Under the pieces are notes generated by a model. The model was not told where the DNA came from, did no database searches, and saw nothing but the letters and a program-made list of their open reading frames with translations. From Henckelia pumila (lineage: Eukaryota; Streptophyta; Magnoliopsida; Lamiales; Gesneriaceae): a DNA stretch of 64,000 bases. The translations under genes were made by a program, and so were the position numbers. Shown one piece after another: positions 48,058-59,442 of the stretch (the first letter of the stretch is position 1; each line of letters opens with the position of its first letter). The stretch covers positions 139,321,402-139,385,401 of the forward strand of contig NC_133122.1 of assembly GCF_033568475.1 (NCBI RefSeq), in the 5' to 3' direction.

Positions 48058-49857
48058 ATGTATATTCATCTCCAGAACAGTAGGAAGGATACTACGGATT
48101 ACAGCCGCAAAAAAGGAGTCGAGTGTGGTACGTCCGGCTTCGGGAAAAAGGAGTCATCATTTTTCAAGATTGTAACCAGCCCGGGAGTGCACAGACTTGT
48201 GAGTTTAAAATATATATTCATTCCCAGCAACTTATGTAAATGTTCTTGTTTCTGATCTCTAGTACGTACTTGTTGATATATATATATATATATATATCTG
48301 GATTTTGCTCTTGCTGATGAATATGGATAATATGATATGTACAAGTATGTAGATTTATCTACCTATATATATATTAATCTATCTGATCGATCTTGTTTTT
48401 ACTCCCATAGATTGGTGGGAGATCACGATGCTATAATATTGTGCTTAAAGATTTCTATATTTTGGTTGATAATGTAGGCCTAGTTACTATCAACTTTGTT
48501 TCTTTATGATTTTTTTATACTTGCCAGAGACTTCCTCCTGAATTTACCCGGAGACACGGGCACAATCTGCCAGACCTGGTCTCTCTCGAGGTTCCAAATG
48601 GTTTAGTATGGAAAGTGGAACTAATTCATGACTCCAATGGTGAAGCATGGTTGCAGCGAGGATGGCATGAATTCCAAGAGTATTATTCTCTCCGATTCGG
48701 GCACTTCTTGTTGTTCACATATGCTGGGATTTCTCAGTTTGAGGTTAACATATTCGACACCACTGCTACAGAGATACACTATTCTCATTATGATGCCGGT
48801 CGTAAGAATCAAGTAGCTGTAACCGAATCATCAGAATCCGATGATGATTCTGTTGTGTTCTTGAAAGAAAAAATCTTTTCGGGGAAGAAGCTGGTAGGAA
48901 TTATTAGAGAACATGATGATGATGACATCTTTGTGGTAGACAGCAACCCTCCCCCAAAACAATCTGATGGTTTACGTTCTGAGGAGCTGAGGAGATCATC
49001 TCGTGGGAAACAAAACACTTCATCGTTTGCAAAAAAGGAGTCGAGATTCCTGGATTCATCTCCAAATCATGGCGGTGATCATATCGGTGAGTTGTGTTTG
49101 CGTTTGAGTCGTCTCTTGTGATTCATACGTACTCAACGTAATGTGTGAATTAAGCACGTGTGTTAGATGAAGCGTTGTGAAATATAGTGTCAATGCATGG
49201 AAGGGAAGATTTGCTATCACATATATATGGTTTCGACACATCAAGGCAGGGGATTTTGGCGTACTATGAGAGTTGCAATGTTATAATATATCTTTTTTTG
49301 TCTATATATATATATATATATATATATAATTTGTGCGTATTTTTCCTACCTAGCTGCAGATATCCGAGTGCAACAGCTGCCAAGGGATGATAACAACAGA
49401 TTCAAAGCCTATGCGAGGGCATCGGCTTTCATGTCTGAGAAGCAAACCAGAAACCAGTTTAGCATAATTGTGATGCCTTCATCTTGTGTGACAACTCACA
49501 AGTGGCCTTTGGTAACTAGCTAGCTCATATATTATATTTATTGCTGTTACTTTTCATATATATAGCCCATGAATTAAAATCCTTTTTTTTTTTTAATATT
49601 TTGGTACGTTGAAGCGTATAACAGCCGGGTTTGCCCAAGAAATCTTGCAGAATGGGAAAAATAGCAGCTGGATCGTCCTTGTTTGTGAAGGGAAGACATG
49701 GGAAGTGAGGTGCATTCGTGGATCACAGAGATTTTCATTCAGTTGTGGATGGAGAGGATTTGCAGAGGACAATGATCTTAAAGCAGGGGACGCATGTGTG
49801 TTTGAAGCGTCTCAAACAAACACCCTCACTTGGGATGTTATTATTTTCCGTGGTTGA
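48058..49857 (+). CDS. B3-domain transcription factor of the REM family, four exons
   Basis: Exons 48058-48198, 48528-49086, 49360-49511 and 49615-49857; all introns are GT-AG and phases agree, giving 364 residues. Two B3 DNA-binding domains are visible: residues about 34-130 (starts FFKIVTSPGV, then LRLPPEF, and ends LLFTYAG..QFEVNIF) and about 267-363 (FSIIVMPSS, then WPLRITAGFAQEIL, GWRGFAEDNDLKAGDACVFE). An acidic, Ser-rich linker (EHDDDDIF, residues about 190) separates them. The repeated-B3 layout without other domains is that of REM proteins, nuclear factors often active in reproductive meristems. The start is uncertain: the exon-1 frame is open from an ATG at 47920, and an upstream exon is possible; 48058 is the ATG nearest the first domain. 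Two TA microsatellites lie in introns 1 and 2. Confidence 0.87.
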
Positions 49858-50787
49858 TTCCAAGTTAAAAAGACATGTATTAATGGTTATGTATGAGCAT
49901 GCAAACTAAACTTTCAATGCTCGCTCTTTTGATTTTTACCTTTTAATGTAGTTTTTATCGAACTAAGCGTAAGTTGTCTGTTTTCCCAACCTGTTATATG
50001 GATGGACGGATTAGTCTCGATATCATGTTTTGACATCTCTTAAATATGAGCTTTGGCATGGGGAGAGCGTGTCTCGGTGACAAATCGACAAATATGATAT
50101 ATTGTCTTGTTATATACTATGAAAATATAAAAGGCATAAAGTTTTTTAAAAATATTAATTATAAGTTAATACGAAAATCATACTTATTTCTCCCTTACGG
50201 TTATACAACTCATGTACATTTAGGCCATGATCGGAAAAAGAGATATATGCATTATTTTTATAAACACCGATACCTAACATACTATCATACTATTAATTTT
50301 ACATATAATGCTTTGTTGTTTTTTTAAGGGCGTGCTAATGCAATAATATGCTCTACTATATTGCTTACTTTGTCATGATATTTACAATATTTGATAAATA
50401 ATAGTAATTTATTGGGAGACCAGCATCCACTATGTTTGGATCAACAATTTTACAAAAAAAATTGATTTTAGATTCTCACGTCAAATACATCATATGAATC
50501 ATATCCCCGATTTGACAAAAGATTGTAGATAGGTATTTAAAATTTCACTTCTCAAACATAATAATTATCTGTTTACATTCAAATGAGCAGCAACTAGACA
50601 TGGTTTCAAATCCATGGATTTTCAATTTCCAACATACCATCACCTCAAGGCAAATTTATACCTTTAGAGCTGAAATAAATAAATTTTATATCATTGAACA
50701 TTACAAGGAACATGGTTATTGCCTATATATTGGTATATATTTCAAGCTTAATTGCTATTTAATTTGGTCTGATATATATATAAGCAG
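49858..50787. other. Intergenic region between convergent REM and GILT genes
   Basis: The two genes end towards each other here, so it should hold both 3' untranslated regions. Nothing else recognisable; the frames at 50046-50327 and 50600-50800 look random. Confidence 0.6.
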
Positions 50788-51933
50788 TCAAGCAGCATAG
50801 CAAACTTGAGGTGTGGAAGATGTTGCTTCTATTTCGAACGAACTCGTTTTGCAAGCCTCGGGTTTCTTGTTCCCCCTGTAAGCTTTACATATGTAGTCTG
50901 CAAATTTCTGGAAATCCTACAGTACACAAAAAAAAAAAAAAAAAAAGTGTAAATTAGTTACAAGTCATCTCAGTATATTGCGGAAAAAAAATCGAGTATT
51001 GGGGAAAGCTAACTTCTTGGAGAGGTTGATTGTTGACAACCACCCACGGCACAAATCTGTGTCGAGGATTGAGACCAGTAGTTTCATCCGCATACGCTTT
51101 TTCAAGCTGCATTATGATTTAAATGTTAGATGTCATGCAAGTCAACTGATAGTCGAGGATTTTATCGACTCATTTGTAAGTTACAAGCTGCATTATGATC
51201 TAAAAATTCTTGCTCAATAATGTAAGAGGAAAGCTTAGAATTCACTTTATAGCCAAGCCCACTGTTATAGCAAATCTCGAGGGGCTTGGGATCCAAACCG
51301 GTGGAACCGAAACAAGATTGCCAATCTGTGTGTCTGTTCATCAAGTGTAGAGTCTCCACACAGTGTATGAACTTGAAGTGTGTATCCTGCATCAATGAAT
51401 TTATTTAGTCCCAAAAAATGTGAAACAAAAGTGCTAATTATAATTCAAGAAGCTAGGGAAAATCAGTACCACAGCAGGCCATTCTTTAATAGCACAGGCC
51501 TCCACAACATCTAGTTGACACTCATCTGGACCATGCTGCAGCAGCAGCAGATAAATTTGCATATATAAAATCAGAAATTTTGTGCATATAGAATAAAAAA
51601 AAAACAATGAGGATATATATTGAATCTGGGAACCTGACAAATCCAAGAAGTGTTGGGTGAAATCTGTGTGTTGCCCCAAGGGACTAGCCTGAGATTCACA
51701 ATGCCGATAAGATCTGTCTGAAAAATCTTCACCAGATGGTTCACGATGAAGTTTGCGCAGAATGGGCACAAGGATTCGTAGTACACAGACAAGTTAACCT
51801 TGTCTTGGGAATCAACAACAGATGAATCTTTCAATGCGGAAACATGATTGTTGGCTTCAGATAGTGACCAAAACATTCCCAGAAAACATGTGGAAATGAA
51901 CCCAAGAACAACTATTAATCTCGTGGAAGCCAT
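50788..51933 (-). CDS. GILT-type (gamma-interferon-inducible lysosomal thiol reductase family) protein, five exons
   Basis: Exons on the minus strand: 51933-51634, 51535-51470, 51386-51246, 51106-51014 and 50916-50788; all introns GT-AG, all phase 0, 242 residues. Residues 1-27 form a hydrophobic signal peptide, so the protein enters the secretory pathway. The thioredoxin-like CxxC active site is CPFC (residues 56-59). The family signature CQHG..EC begins at residue 99, but the following Asn of the signature is Asp here (ECQLDVVEAC). Later conserved blocks include FIHCVE, CYNSG and HRFVPWVVVNNQPL, ending with a Cys-containing tail. GILT proteins reduce disulfides at acidic pH. From memory, the Arabidopsis homologue next to TIC56 is OSH1; I infer orthology from position and family only. 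Intron 3 contains a duplicated copy of its acceptor region. Confidence 0.93.
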
Positions 51934-52375
51934 TTCTTGATTTGATTTGAACTGAGAGGAAGGTATCGAACAAAGTTTGCTCTGTTTTATTCTTCTTTAT
52001 TCGTATTTTTTACAACTTTTTTTGACTTTTCCACTGTGGATGGGTTCTCATTGAATGCAGTCATGCACACTTGGCACTTTGCTGAAATGATCAAATACTA
52101 TAAATAATTGCCTTTGGTAATTTTGTTTCCTATATATTTAATTTGAGGTGAATAGTAATTGGGGTTGGGGAGTTGGAAGCTATTTAAAAGCAACCGTACA
52201 AAATTAATGATCGGGTTCATAAATGGAGATGTGTAAAAATTTTATATGGGTAGGTTCAAGTTAAATCCGGAGTGGCATGTATAATAAATTATACACAATT
52301 AATGGATTTTGGCTCTACTCTGAACTTCTTTGTCAAATTATAAAATCTTTGTTGAAACAAATTTAACTACAAAAA
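51934..52375. other. Upstream region of the GILT gene
   Basis: Contains the GILT promoter and leader (minus strand). No other gene seen. Confidence 0.55.
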
Positions 52376-52860
52376 TTACACTTTGTGACCTGTAAAAGCT
52401 TCTGATGCGTTCAAAAATTTCCGCACCAAGTAAATTACTTTGAACCGATAATCACGAAGCAATTTTTTCAATAAACCAAACCGAATGCTCCCAAAATATT
52501 TATGTGTATCAAAGAAAACGTGTGAGATGGCGACGCTCAAGTCGGTATAGGATTCAATAGAAAAGATATATGAAAATTGCAAGAGATCGAAAATATGAGA
52601 AAGACATGTAAAAGACATAGATGAGAGATGTAAGAAAAGAGTGAGAGACGTTATGTAAAAAATACAACCTTATTCACCTGTCTGAATAAGGGTTAGAGAT
52701 CTCATATTTATAGGAAGAGAGTCTCAGTCCACGTAGAATTGTAATGTATAATACAACTAGATTTATGCATATCAATGCAATATTTTGATGTATCTCTAAA
52801 ATATAAATAAAGATATGATATGATTTTTATCATATCATCATCTTCATTTATATTATGTAT
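52376..52860 (-). mobile_element. Probable truncated LTR fragment, minus strand
   Basis: On the minus strand a TATA box (CTATAAATATGAG, about 52715-52703) is followed by a pyrimidine-rich leader and by GACTTGAGCGTC (52540-52529), a motif commonly found near the R-U5 part of plant gypsy LTRs. No partner LTR or primer site is present. An 80-codon frame (52376-52618) runs through it and is probably not a gene. Confidence 0.4.
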
Positions 52861-53355
52861 GCTTTTATGATCCTTTAATTATTACAAGAAAGTGAGTCGA
52901 AGGTTCTAAGAAACACCGAACACATGATGATATCAAGTTTCAAGCTTTTCAAACTTAAATGGTCTTATTACGAGCTTAAGCGTAAAAAAATAGTTTCCAA
53001 TTTTTACTAAAATTTTAATTATTTAAATCAACCATTAAAAAAATTATAGAATTATTATAAATATAATATTTAAGAGATATTTCAAGTTCAAACGATAAAT
53101 ATATATTTATAAAAATATTTTCATTCAAAAAATAAATGAATGTTTTAAAAAAACGATTGCTTAATCGAGTTTAAACATATTAAAATTTAAACGAGATAAA
53201 ATGTTTAGAAGACTACCTGAAACTTTAGCTAGAAAAGAGTTTGTGCATATCCAATTGTGTATTTGTAATTTTGTACTAGTATTCTTAAAAAAAAATTCTC
53301 TATTTTAAGTTATAAAGAATTTATATATAATTTTAATTTTTTTATGAATTAAATG
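52861..53355. other. AT-rich intergenic DNA
   Basis: Nothing recognisable. Its end provides the TATAT target site of the following copia element. Confidence 0.6.
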
Positions 53356-53360
53356 TATAT

Positions 53361-53628
53361 TGTTGAAAAATATTATTATTATTAATATTATGTTGAATAT
53401 TGAATGTTGAATATTGAGTTGTAAAATGTGAAAAATTAGTGTGTGATGATGTAGATGATGATGTATTTATTTTTTGACTAATCTCAAATGTGAATCTATA
53501 AATAGGTCTTCATTTGTGATGAAAAATACAATTGAATCGAGAGAAAAATATTGTGAAGTGTAGAGTTTGATATATTTTGAGTTTTGGAGTTTTTACTTTT
53601 TACCATAAATTTTTACTTTTTCACAACA
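53361..53628 (+). repeat. 5' LTR (268 bp) of copia element 3
   Basis: TGTTGAAAAA...TTCACAACA. It contains the TATA box CTATAAATAGG (53495-53505). It differs from the 3' LTR by a 9-bp TGTTGAATA-type repeat and a few substitutions. The sequence after it (CGTTATCAATACGATCG) is a recurrent start of the internal region in this copia group; I could not match it to initiator Met tRNA. Confidence 0.93.
53497..53504 (+). promoter_or_regulatory. TATA box in the LTR of copia element 3
   Basis: TATAAATA, conserved in both LTRs (also at about 59587 in the 3' LTR), and placed about 135 bp from the LTR start; probable start of the element RNA about 30 bp further on. Confidence 0.65.
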
Positions 53629-53899
53629 CGTTATCAATACGATCGCTCGAAGGTTCTCTATATTTTTCGACGCTCCAAAATACAAGAAGAAGTCAAAAAT
53701 ATTCAACAAGTAAGAATTTTTATTTTACTGTTTATATATTTTTATTGTGTATATATTAATATATAATATCATGTTATAAAAAAAATAAGTTTTTTTTTCA
53801 AAACTTGTTATAAATCCTGGGAGGATGTTAAGACGACATCCCACACTCCCGGTAAGGGATACGACAAGTATAAAAGCCTCTAAGGTTTTTAAACAATAA

Positions 53900-54210
53900 C
53901 ATGATATATATTTATTATGTATATATATTAACTATATTAATATATAATTGCATGTTATTATATAAAAGGTTGTCTATGACACTGACCTTATAATAACGTG
54001 ATATGATATATATTATTGTGTATTTATATACTAACCATATTTGTATAATATCATGTTATTATATAAAAGGTTGTCTACGACACCGATCTTATAATAATAT
54101 GATATGATATACTATACCTGACTTTATACTAACTATATTGGTATAATTTCACAACATTATATAAAAGGCTGTCTACGACACTGACCTTATAATAATGTGA
54201 TATGATATAC
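53900..54210 (+). repeat. Three imperfect tandem repeats of about 100 bp in the copia leader
   Basis: TTATATAAAAGGTTGTCTA, followed by CGACACTGACCTTATAATAA and ATATGATATA, recurs at about 53956, 54058 and 54153. Each copy contains the inverted pair TTATATAAAAGG...CCTTATAATAA, so each can fold back. A related partial copy lies near 53830-53910. Confidence 0.75.
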
Positions 54211-54420
54211 ATAATTATTTAATTATGATAATTATTATATGCATTGCATCATTATCACAAATTTTTATTCAACACATACTCGATTTTTTCTTACCCCCAA
54301 CGGTCACAAACGGTCATAAACGGCTAGTTTTTTGCCTATATATATGATCACTCAAACTCATTTTCAATCACACCAAAACTCACTCCTTTTCTAAATTATT
54401 TATCCTCGATTTTTTCGAAG

Positions 54421-54594
54421 ATGGAGATGATGGCATTTATAAGGCTATTTTTCATAACGATTATGATCATCATGCTCACGAGTCTTGTACTCACCGGCGA
54501 TTTTCCACCACAGATTTTTTATCTATTTATATACGCACTTGTAATTTTTATTTTTCCATTATTTTGTATTGTCATATTAATGGAAATTAACTAA
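54421..54594 (+). CDS. Small hydrophobic protein (57 aa) encoded between LTR and gag of copia element 3
   Basis: ATG at 54421 in a good context (purine at -3, G at +4), TAA at 54592-54594, no internal stop. Two hydrophobic segments, residues about 5-25 and 31-54, are separated by a short polar/proline linker, TGDFPPQ (residues 25-31), which suggests a hairpin membrane protein. It ends 31 bases before the gag ATG. I do not recognise a named family, although I have the impression that related copia elements carry a similar reading frame. It may be a real small protein, an upstream ORF controlling gag translation, or chance in AT-rich DNA. Confidence 0.4.
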   Translation: MEMMAFIRLFFITIMIIMLTSLVLTGDFPPQIFYLFIYALVIFIFPLFCIVILMEIN

Positions 54595-54625
54595 TAAAAT
54601 GCATTGTTATTTTTCTAGTACCACC

Positions 54626-55666
54626 ATGTCAAACTTGACAAAGATTGAATTCGTTGTGCTCGATATCACCGGAAAGAATTACATGCCATGGACTCTCGAT
54701 GTAGAAATGCATCTTGAGTCATTGGGTCTAAGTGATACCATAAAAGAAAATAATATATCATCCTCACAAGAAAAGGCAAAGTCTATGATTTTCTTACGTA
54801 GACATCTTGATGAAGGATTGAAATGTGAGTATCTCACAGAAAAAGACCCAATGATTTTACGAAAAGGGCTGAAAGAAAGATTTGAGCATATAAGGGAAGT
54901 TATACTCCCGACCGCCCGTGATAAATGGAATATGTTAAGATTCCAAGACTTTAAAAAAGTCAATGATTATAATTCAGCGATGTATCGAATAGTCTCACAA
55001 TTGAAATTCTGTGGACTTGAAGTCACAGAGATGTAAATGCTTGAGAAAACATTTTCCACTTTTCACGCATCAAATATAACTCTACAACAACAGTATAGAG
55101 TGCGTGGATTTTCGAGATATTCTGAACTCATCGCATGTCTTCTTGTGGCGGAAAAGAACAACGAATTGTTATTAAGAAATCATCAATCTCGACCCACTGG
55201 ATCAACGGCATTTCCAGAAGCAAATGTCGTAATTAAAAATGAAAATCAAAATCAAAGGCATAGACCAGATTTTGGTCGTGGGCGAGGACGAGGACGTGGG
55301 CGTGGTCGTGGACGTAAAAATTATCGCGGTCGTCGTCGCGGCCGTGGATATGAAAATAATCGTGATAGTTATTTCAATAACTCATCTCAAAAGAACGTCA
55401 TGAACCATCCACCAAAAAAGCAGCATGAAAATACGAGTGAAAATGAAAATCACTCAAAAAGAACTGAGAGTGTTTGTTATAGATGTGGCACTCCAGGACA
55501 TTGGTCACATATTTGTCGAACCCCTGAGCACCTATGTAAGCTCTATAAAGAATCGACAAAGGGGAAAGAAAAAGAGACAAATTTTGTTGAAGATAGTGAC
55601 CGTTTAATTGGTTCAACTAGTTTCAATGCTGCAGATTTTTTGAATGATTTCGAAGACATTGATTAA
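54626..55666 (+). pseudogene. Copia gag with one premature stop
   Basis: Starts MSNLTKIEF at 54626, in a context (ACCACCATG) better than the upstream in-frame ATG at 54599. The N-terminal half is the UBN2-type gag domain (W near residue 22, FLRRHLDEGLK, DKWNMLRFQDFK). A TAA at 55034-55036 interrupts it; the same frame continues with LEKTFSTFHASNI, an Arg-Gly-rich stretch (55276-55350) and an intact CCHC zinc knuckle CYRCGTPGHWSHIC (about 55479-55520), used for RNA binding. It ends at a proper stop at 55666, in a frame different from pol. Confidence 0.93.
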
Positions 55667-55794
55667 AATATTGGTGGGACTACATTGTAACAAATTTGTA
55701 TTTTTCATGCATTCTTGTATTATAAAACATGTTATATTTTGCATTTGTATTGTACTTAATTTTTCTTTATTGCATTTTTTTTGTGAAGTTTGAT

Positions 55795-58700
55795 ATGGAA
55801 AATGCTATGAGCAAACATGGAAATAATATCATGGAAATTTGCATACCAGATAGTGGTACAACACACACTATTCTGCGAGATGAAAGATATTTCTTGGAAA
55901 TAAAACCAACAAAAACAATGGTGAATACCATATCAGGTCCTGTAGACTTGATTGAAGGTTGTGGAAAAGCACATTTTTTGTTACCTAATGGTACAAAATT
56001 TCTGATAAATGATGCTTTATATTCACCACAATCGAAAAAAAATTTGTTGAGTTTTAATGACATATACTCTCATGGGTATGATACTGAGACGATAACTGAT
56101 GAAAATCAGAAATATATGTGTCTTACCACATATAAATCAGGAAAGAAATATGTGGTTAAAAAATTATCAATGCTCCCTACTGGATTGCATTATACACATA
56201 TAAGGCCAATCGAATCAAATATGGTGGTTAATAGTTCTTCAATATTAACAAATTGGCATGATCGATTGGGACATCCTGGTTCAATAATGATGCGAAAAAT
56301 TATTGAAAATACGCATGGTCATCCATTGAAAGACCAGAAGATCTTTCAGAATAATAAGTTTCAATGTAAAGCATGTTCTCTTGGAAAACTTATTATAAGA
56401 CCATCGCCAGCTAAAATCCAAACTGAATCACCCATATTTCTTGAACGTATTCAGGGTGATATTTGTGGGCCAATTCATCCACCATGTAGACCATTTCGAT
56501 ACTTTATGGTATTGATCGATGCCTCTAGCAGATGGTCACATGTATGCTTATTGTCAACTCGGAATGTGGCATTTGCAAGATTGATGGCTCAAATAATAAA
56601 ATTGCGAAATCAATTTCCCGATTATACAATCAAGAAAATAAGACTTGATAATGCTGGAGAATTTACATCCCAGACTTTCAATGATTATTGTATGTCAATG
56701 GGAATCACTGTTGAACATCCTGTAGCTCATGTTCATACGCAAAATGGATTAGCTGAATCATTGATTAAACGTCTACAACTGATTGCTAGACCAATGATTA
56801 TGAAAACAAAAATCCCTATTTCTATATGGGGACATGCAATTTTACATGCTGCGGTATTAATTCGCATCAGACCAAGTGCATATCATAAATTCTCCCCATT
56901 GCAACTTGCATTTGGTAAAGAACCAAATATCTCTCATCTGAGAATTTTTGGATGTATGGTGTATGTGCCTATTTCACCACCTCAACGATCAAAAATGGGT
57001 CCACAAAGAAAAATCGGTATTTATATCGGTTATGATAGTCCATCAATCATTCGATATCTTGAGCCTCAGACAGGCAATGTGTTTACAGCACGCTTTGCTG
57101 ATTGTCATTTTAATGAAGAAATCTTCCCAGTGTTAGGGGGAGAAAAGAAACACATCGAAAAAGAAATCACATGGTATGTACCATCATTGTTACATTTGGA
57201 TCCAAGGACCAAACAATGTGAGAAAGATGTACAGCAAATTGTGCACATGCAAAGAATTGCAAATCAAATGCCAGATGCATTTGCAGACACAAAAGGGGTA
57301 ACAAAATCATATATACATGCTGTAAATGCCCCTGCTCGAATTGAAATTCCAAAGAAACAAATTGAAGACACTCATGATGTCATAAAACGCTTGAAGCGTG
57401 GAAGACCAGTCAGTTCCAAGGATAAAAATCCTCGGAAAAGAAAAGGCATAGAGAAACACGACGATCATAAAATAGAAAATGGTGTTCCAGAAGAATCACG
57501 TAATGATGAAAATATTCTGTCAGAACCACAAACTGGCGAGAATCGTGAAATATCTATCAATTATATTAATACTGGAAAAATATGGAACCGAAAAGACATA
57601 GAAGATATTGATGAGATATTTTCTTATAATGTGGCTTGTGACATCGTAAATGAAAATGAGGATCATGAACCAAAATCTTTTGGTGAATGTAAAACTCGTC
57701 ATGATTGGGTCAAATGAAAAGATGTCATCCAGGTTGAATTGGATTCGCTGAATAAATGCAATGTTTTTGGACCTATAGTCCTCACACCTGAAGGTGTAAA
57801 ACCTGTTGGATACAAATGGGTTTTTATTCGAAAACGAAATGAGAAAAATGAAATAGTCAGATATAAAGCTAGACTTGTTGCACAAGGTTTTTCTCAAAGG
57901 CCTGGAATTGATTATGAAGAAACGTATTCTCCTGTTATGGATGCAATTATGTTTCGATATTTGATTAGTTTGGCAGTGTCTGAAAATTTGGAAATGTGTC
58001 TTATGGATGTTGTTACAGCTTACTTATACGGATCACTTGATAGTGATATATACATGAAAATTCCTGAAGGATTTAAGATGCTTGAAACACAAAGTTCAAA
58101 ACCCAGAGAATTTTATTCTGTAAAATTGCAAAGATCATTATATGGGTTAAAGCAATCCGGCCGAATGTGGTATAATCGGCTAAGTAAGCACTTGATGAAA
58201 AAGGGATATGTAAATGATCCAATATGCCCTTGTGTTTTCATCAAGAAAACAACATCCGGATGTGTAATTATTGCTGTATATGTTGATGATTTAAACATCA
58301 TTGGAACGAATAAAGAAATTCTAGAAGTTATGATGTACTTGAAGGAAGAATTCGAAATGAAGGATCTTGGAAAAACCAAGTATTGTCTGGGTTTGCAAAT
58401 CGAACAAAAAGAATGTGGAATTTTTGTTCACCAGGCAAATTATACAGAAAAGATCCTTAAACATTTTAATATGGATAAATCAAATCCATTAAGTACTCCA
58501 ATGGTTGTAAGATCATTAAACATAGAAAAGGATCCATTCCGTCCATGTGGAGATGATGAAGTTATTCTTGGTCCAGAAGTACCATATCTAAGTGCCATTG
58601 GTGCCCTTATGTATCTTGCAAATTGCACTAGACCTGATATATCTTTTGCTGTAAATTTATTGGCAAGATTCAGTTCATATCCAACAAAGAGGCACTGGAA

Positions 58701-59277
58701 CGGAATTAAACATATATTTCGTTATCTACGAGGAACAACAGATTTGGGACTTTTGTACTCAAAAGACACCAATCAAAGTATCATTGGTTATGCTGATGCT
58801 GGATATTTATCTGATCCACATAAGGCACGTTCTCAAACCGGATATGTATTTACTCGTGGAGGCACCGCAATTTCTTGGCGTTCACAGAAACAAACACTCG
58901 TAACAACTTCATCAAATCACGCTGAGATTTTTGCACTACATGAAGCAAGCCGTGAATGTGTTTGGCTAAAATCAATGACATAACATATCCAAACTTCTTG
59001 TGGATTATCAGTAGACAAGAAGCCTGTGACGTTGTATGAAGACAATGCTGCATGTATTGCTCAAATGAAAGAAGGATACATCAAAAGTGACAGAACAAAA
59101 CATATACCCCCAAAGTTCTTTGCCTACACTCAAGAGCTTGAGAAGAATAAAGATACTGATATCTGTTATATTCAATCAAGTGAGAACTCATCAGATCTCT
59201 TCACAAAGGCACTTCCCACGACGATATTCAGAAAGCATATATACAACATTGGGATGCGCAATCTGCGGAATATGTGA
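55795..59277 (+). pseudogene. Copia pol (protease, integrase, RT, RNase H) with two premature stops
   Basis: One frame throughout. Protease with active site DSGTTH (55849-55866). Integrase zinc finger with WHDRLGH (about 56254) and C..C (about 56365), and catalytic core with acidic residues in GDICGP (56457), RLDNAGEF (56643) and LAESLIK (56750). A basic, lower-complexity linker follows (57380-57480). RT begins after a TGA at 57715-57717 and has AYVDD-type motif YVDD (58279-58290). RNase H follows with the conserved GYADAGY (58789) and is cut by a TAA at 58981-58983; the frame continues with YEDNAACI (59035) to the natural end at 59277. The start ATG is chosen as the nearest before the protease; the frame is open from 55729. 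Confidence 0.93.
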
Positions 59278-59442
59278 AGAATCACTCATGTTAACATGAG
59301 GGGGAGTTTACGTGGCTGCACTCTTTTTCCCTTACTATGGTTTTTATCCCACTGGGTTTTTCCTAGTAAGGTTTTTAACGAGGCAGTATAAAACACGTAA
59401 TGAAGACAGTCATCATATCACGATCATCATCACAAGAGGGAT
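59278..59442 (+). other. 3' non-coding block of copia element 3
   Basis: It contains the perfect 16-bp palindrome CTCATGTTAACATGAG (59286-59301) running into the purine tract GAGGGGGAG, then TCCCACTGGGTTTTTCC and GTAAGGTTTTTAACGAGGC, a block I recognise as recurrent in this group of plant copia elements. A second purine run (AAGAGGGAT) abuts the 3' LTR. Confidence 0.7.

Noticed and set aside
48099..49244. Minus-strand frames over the REM gene
   Set aside because: Shadows of the spliced B3 gene, which has consistent splice sites and domains.
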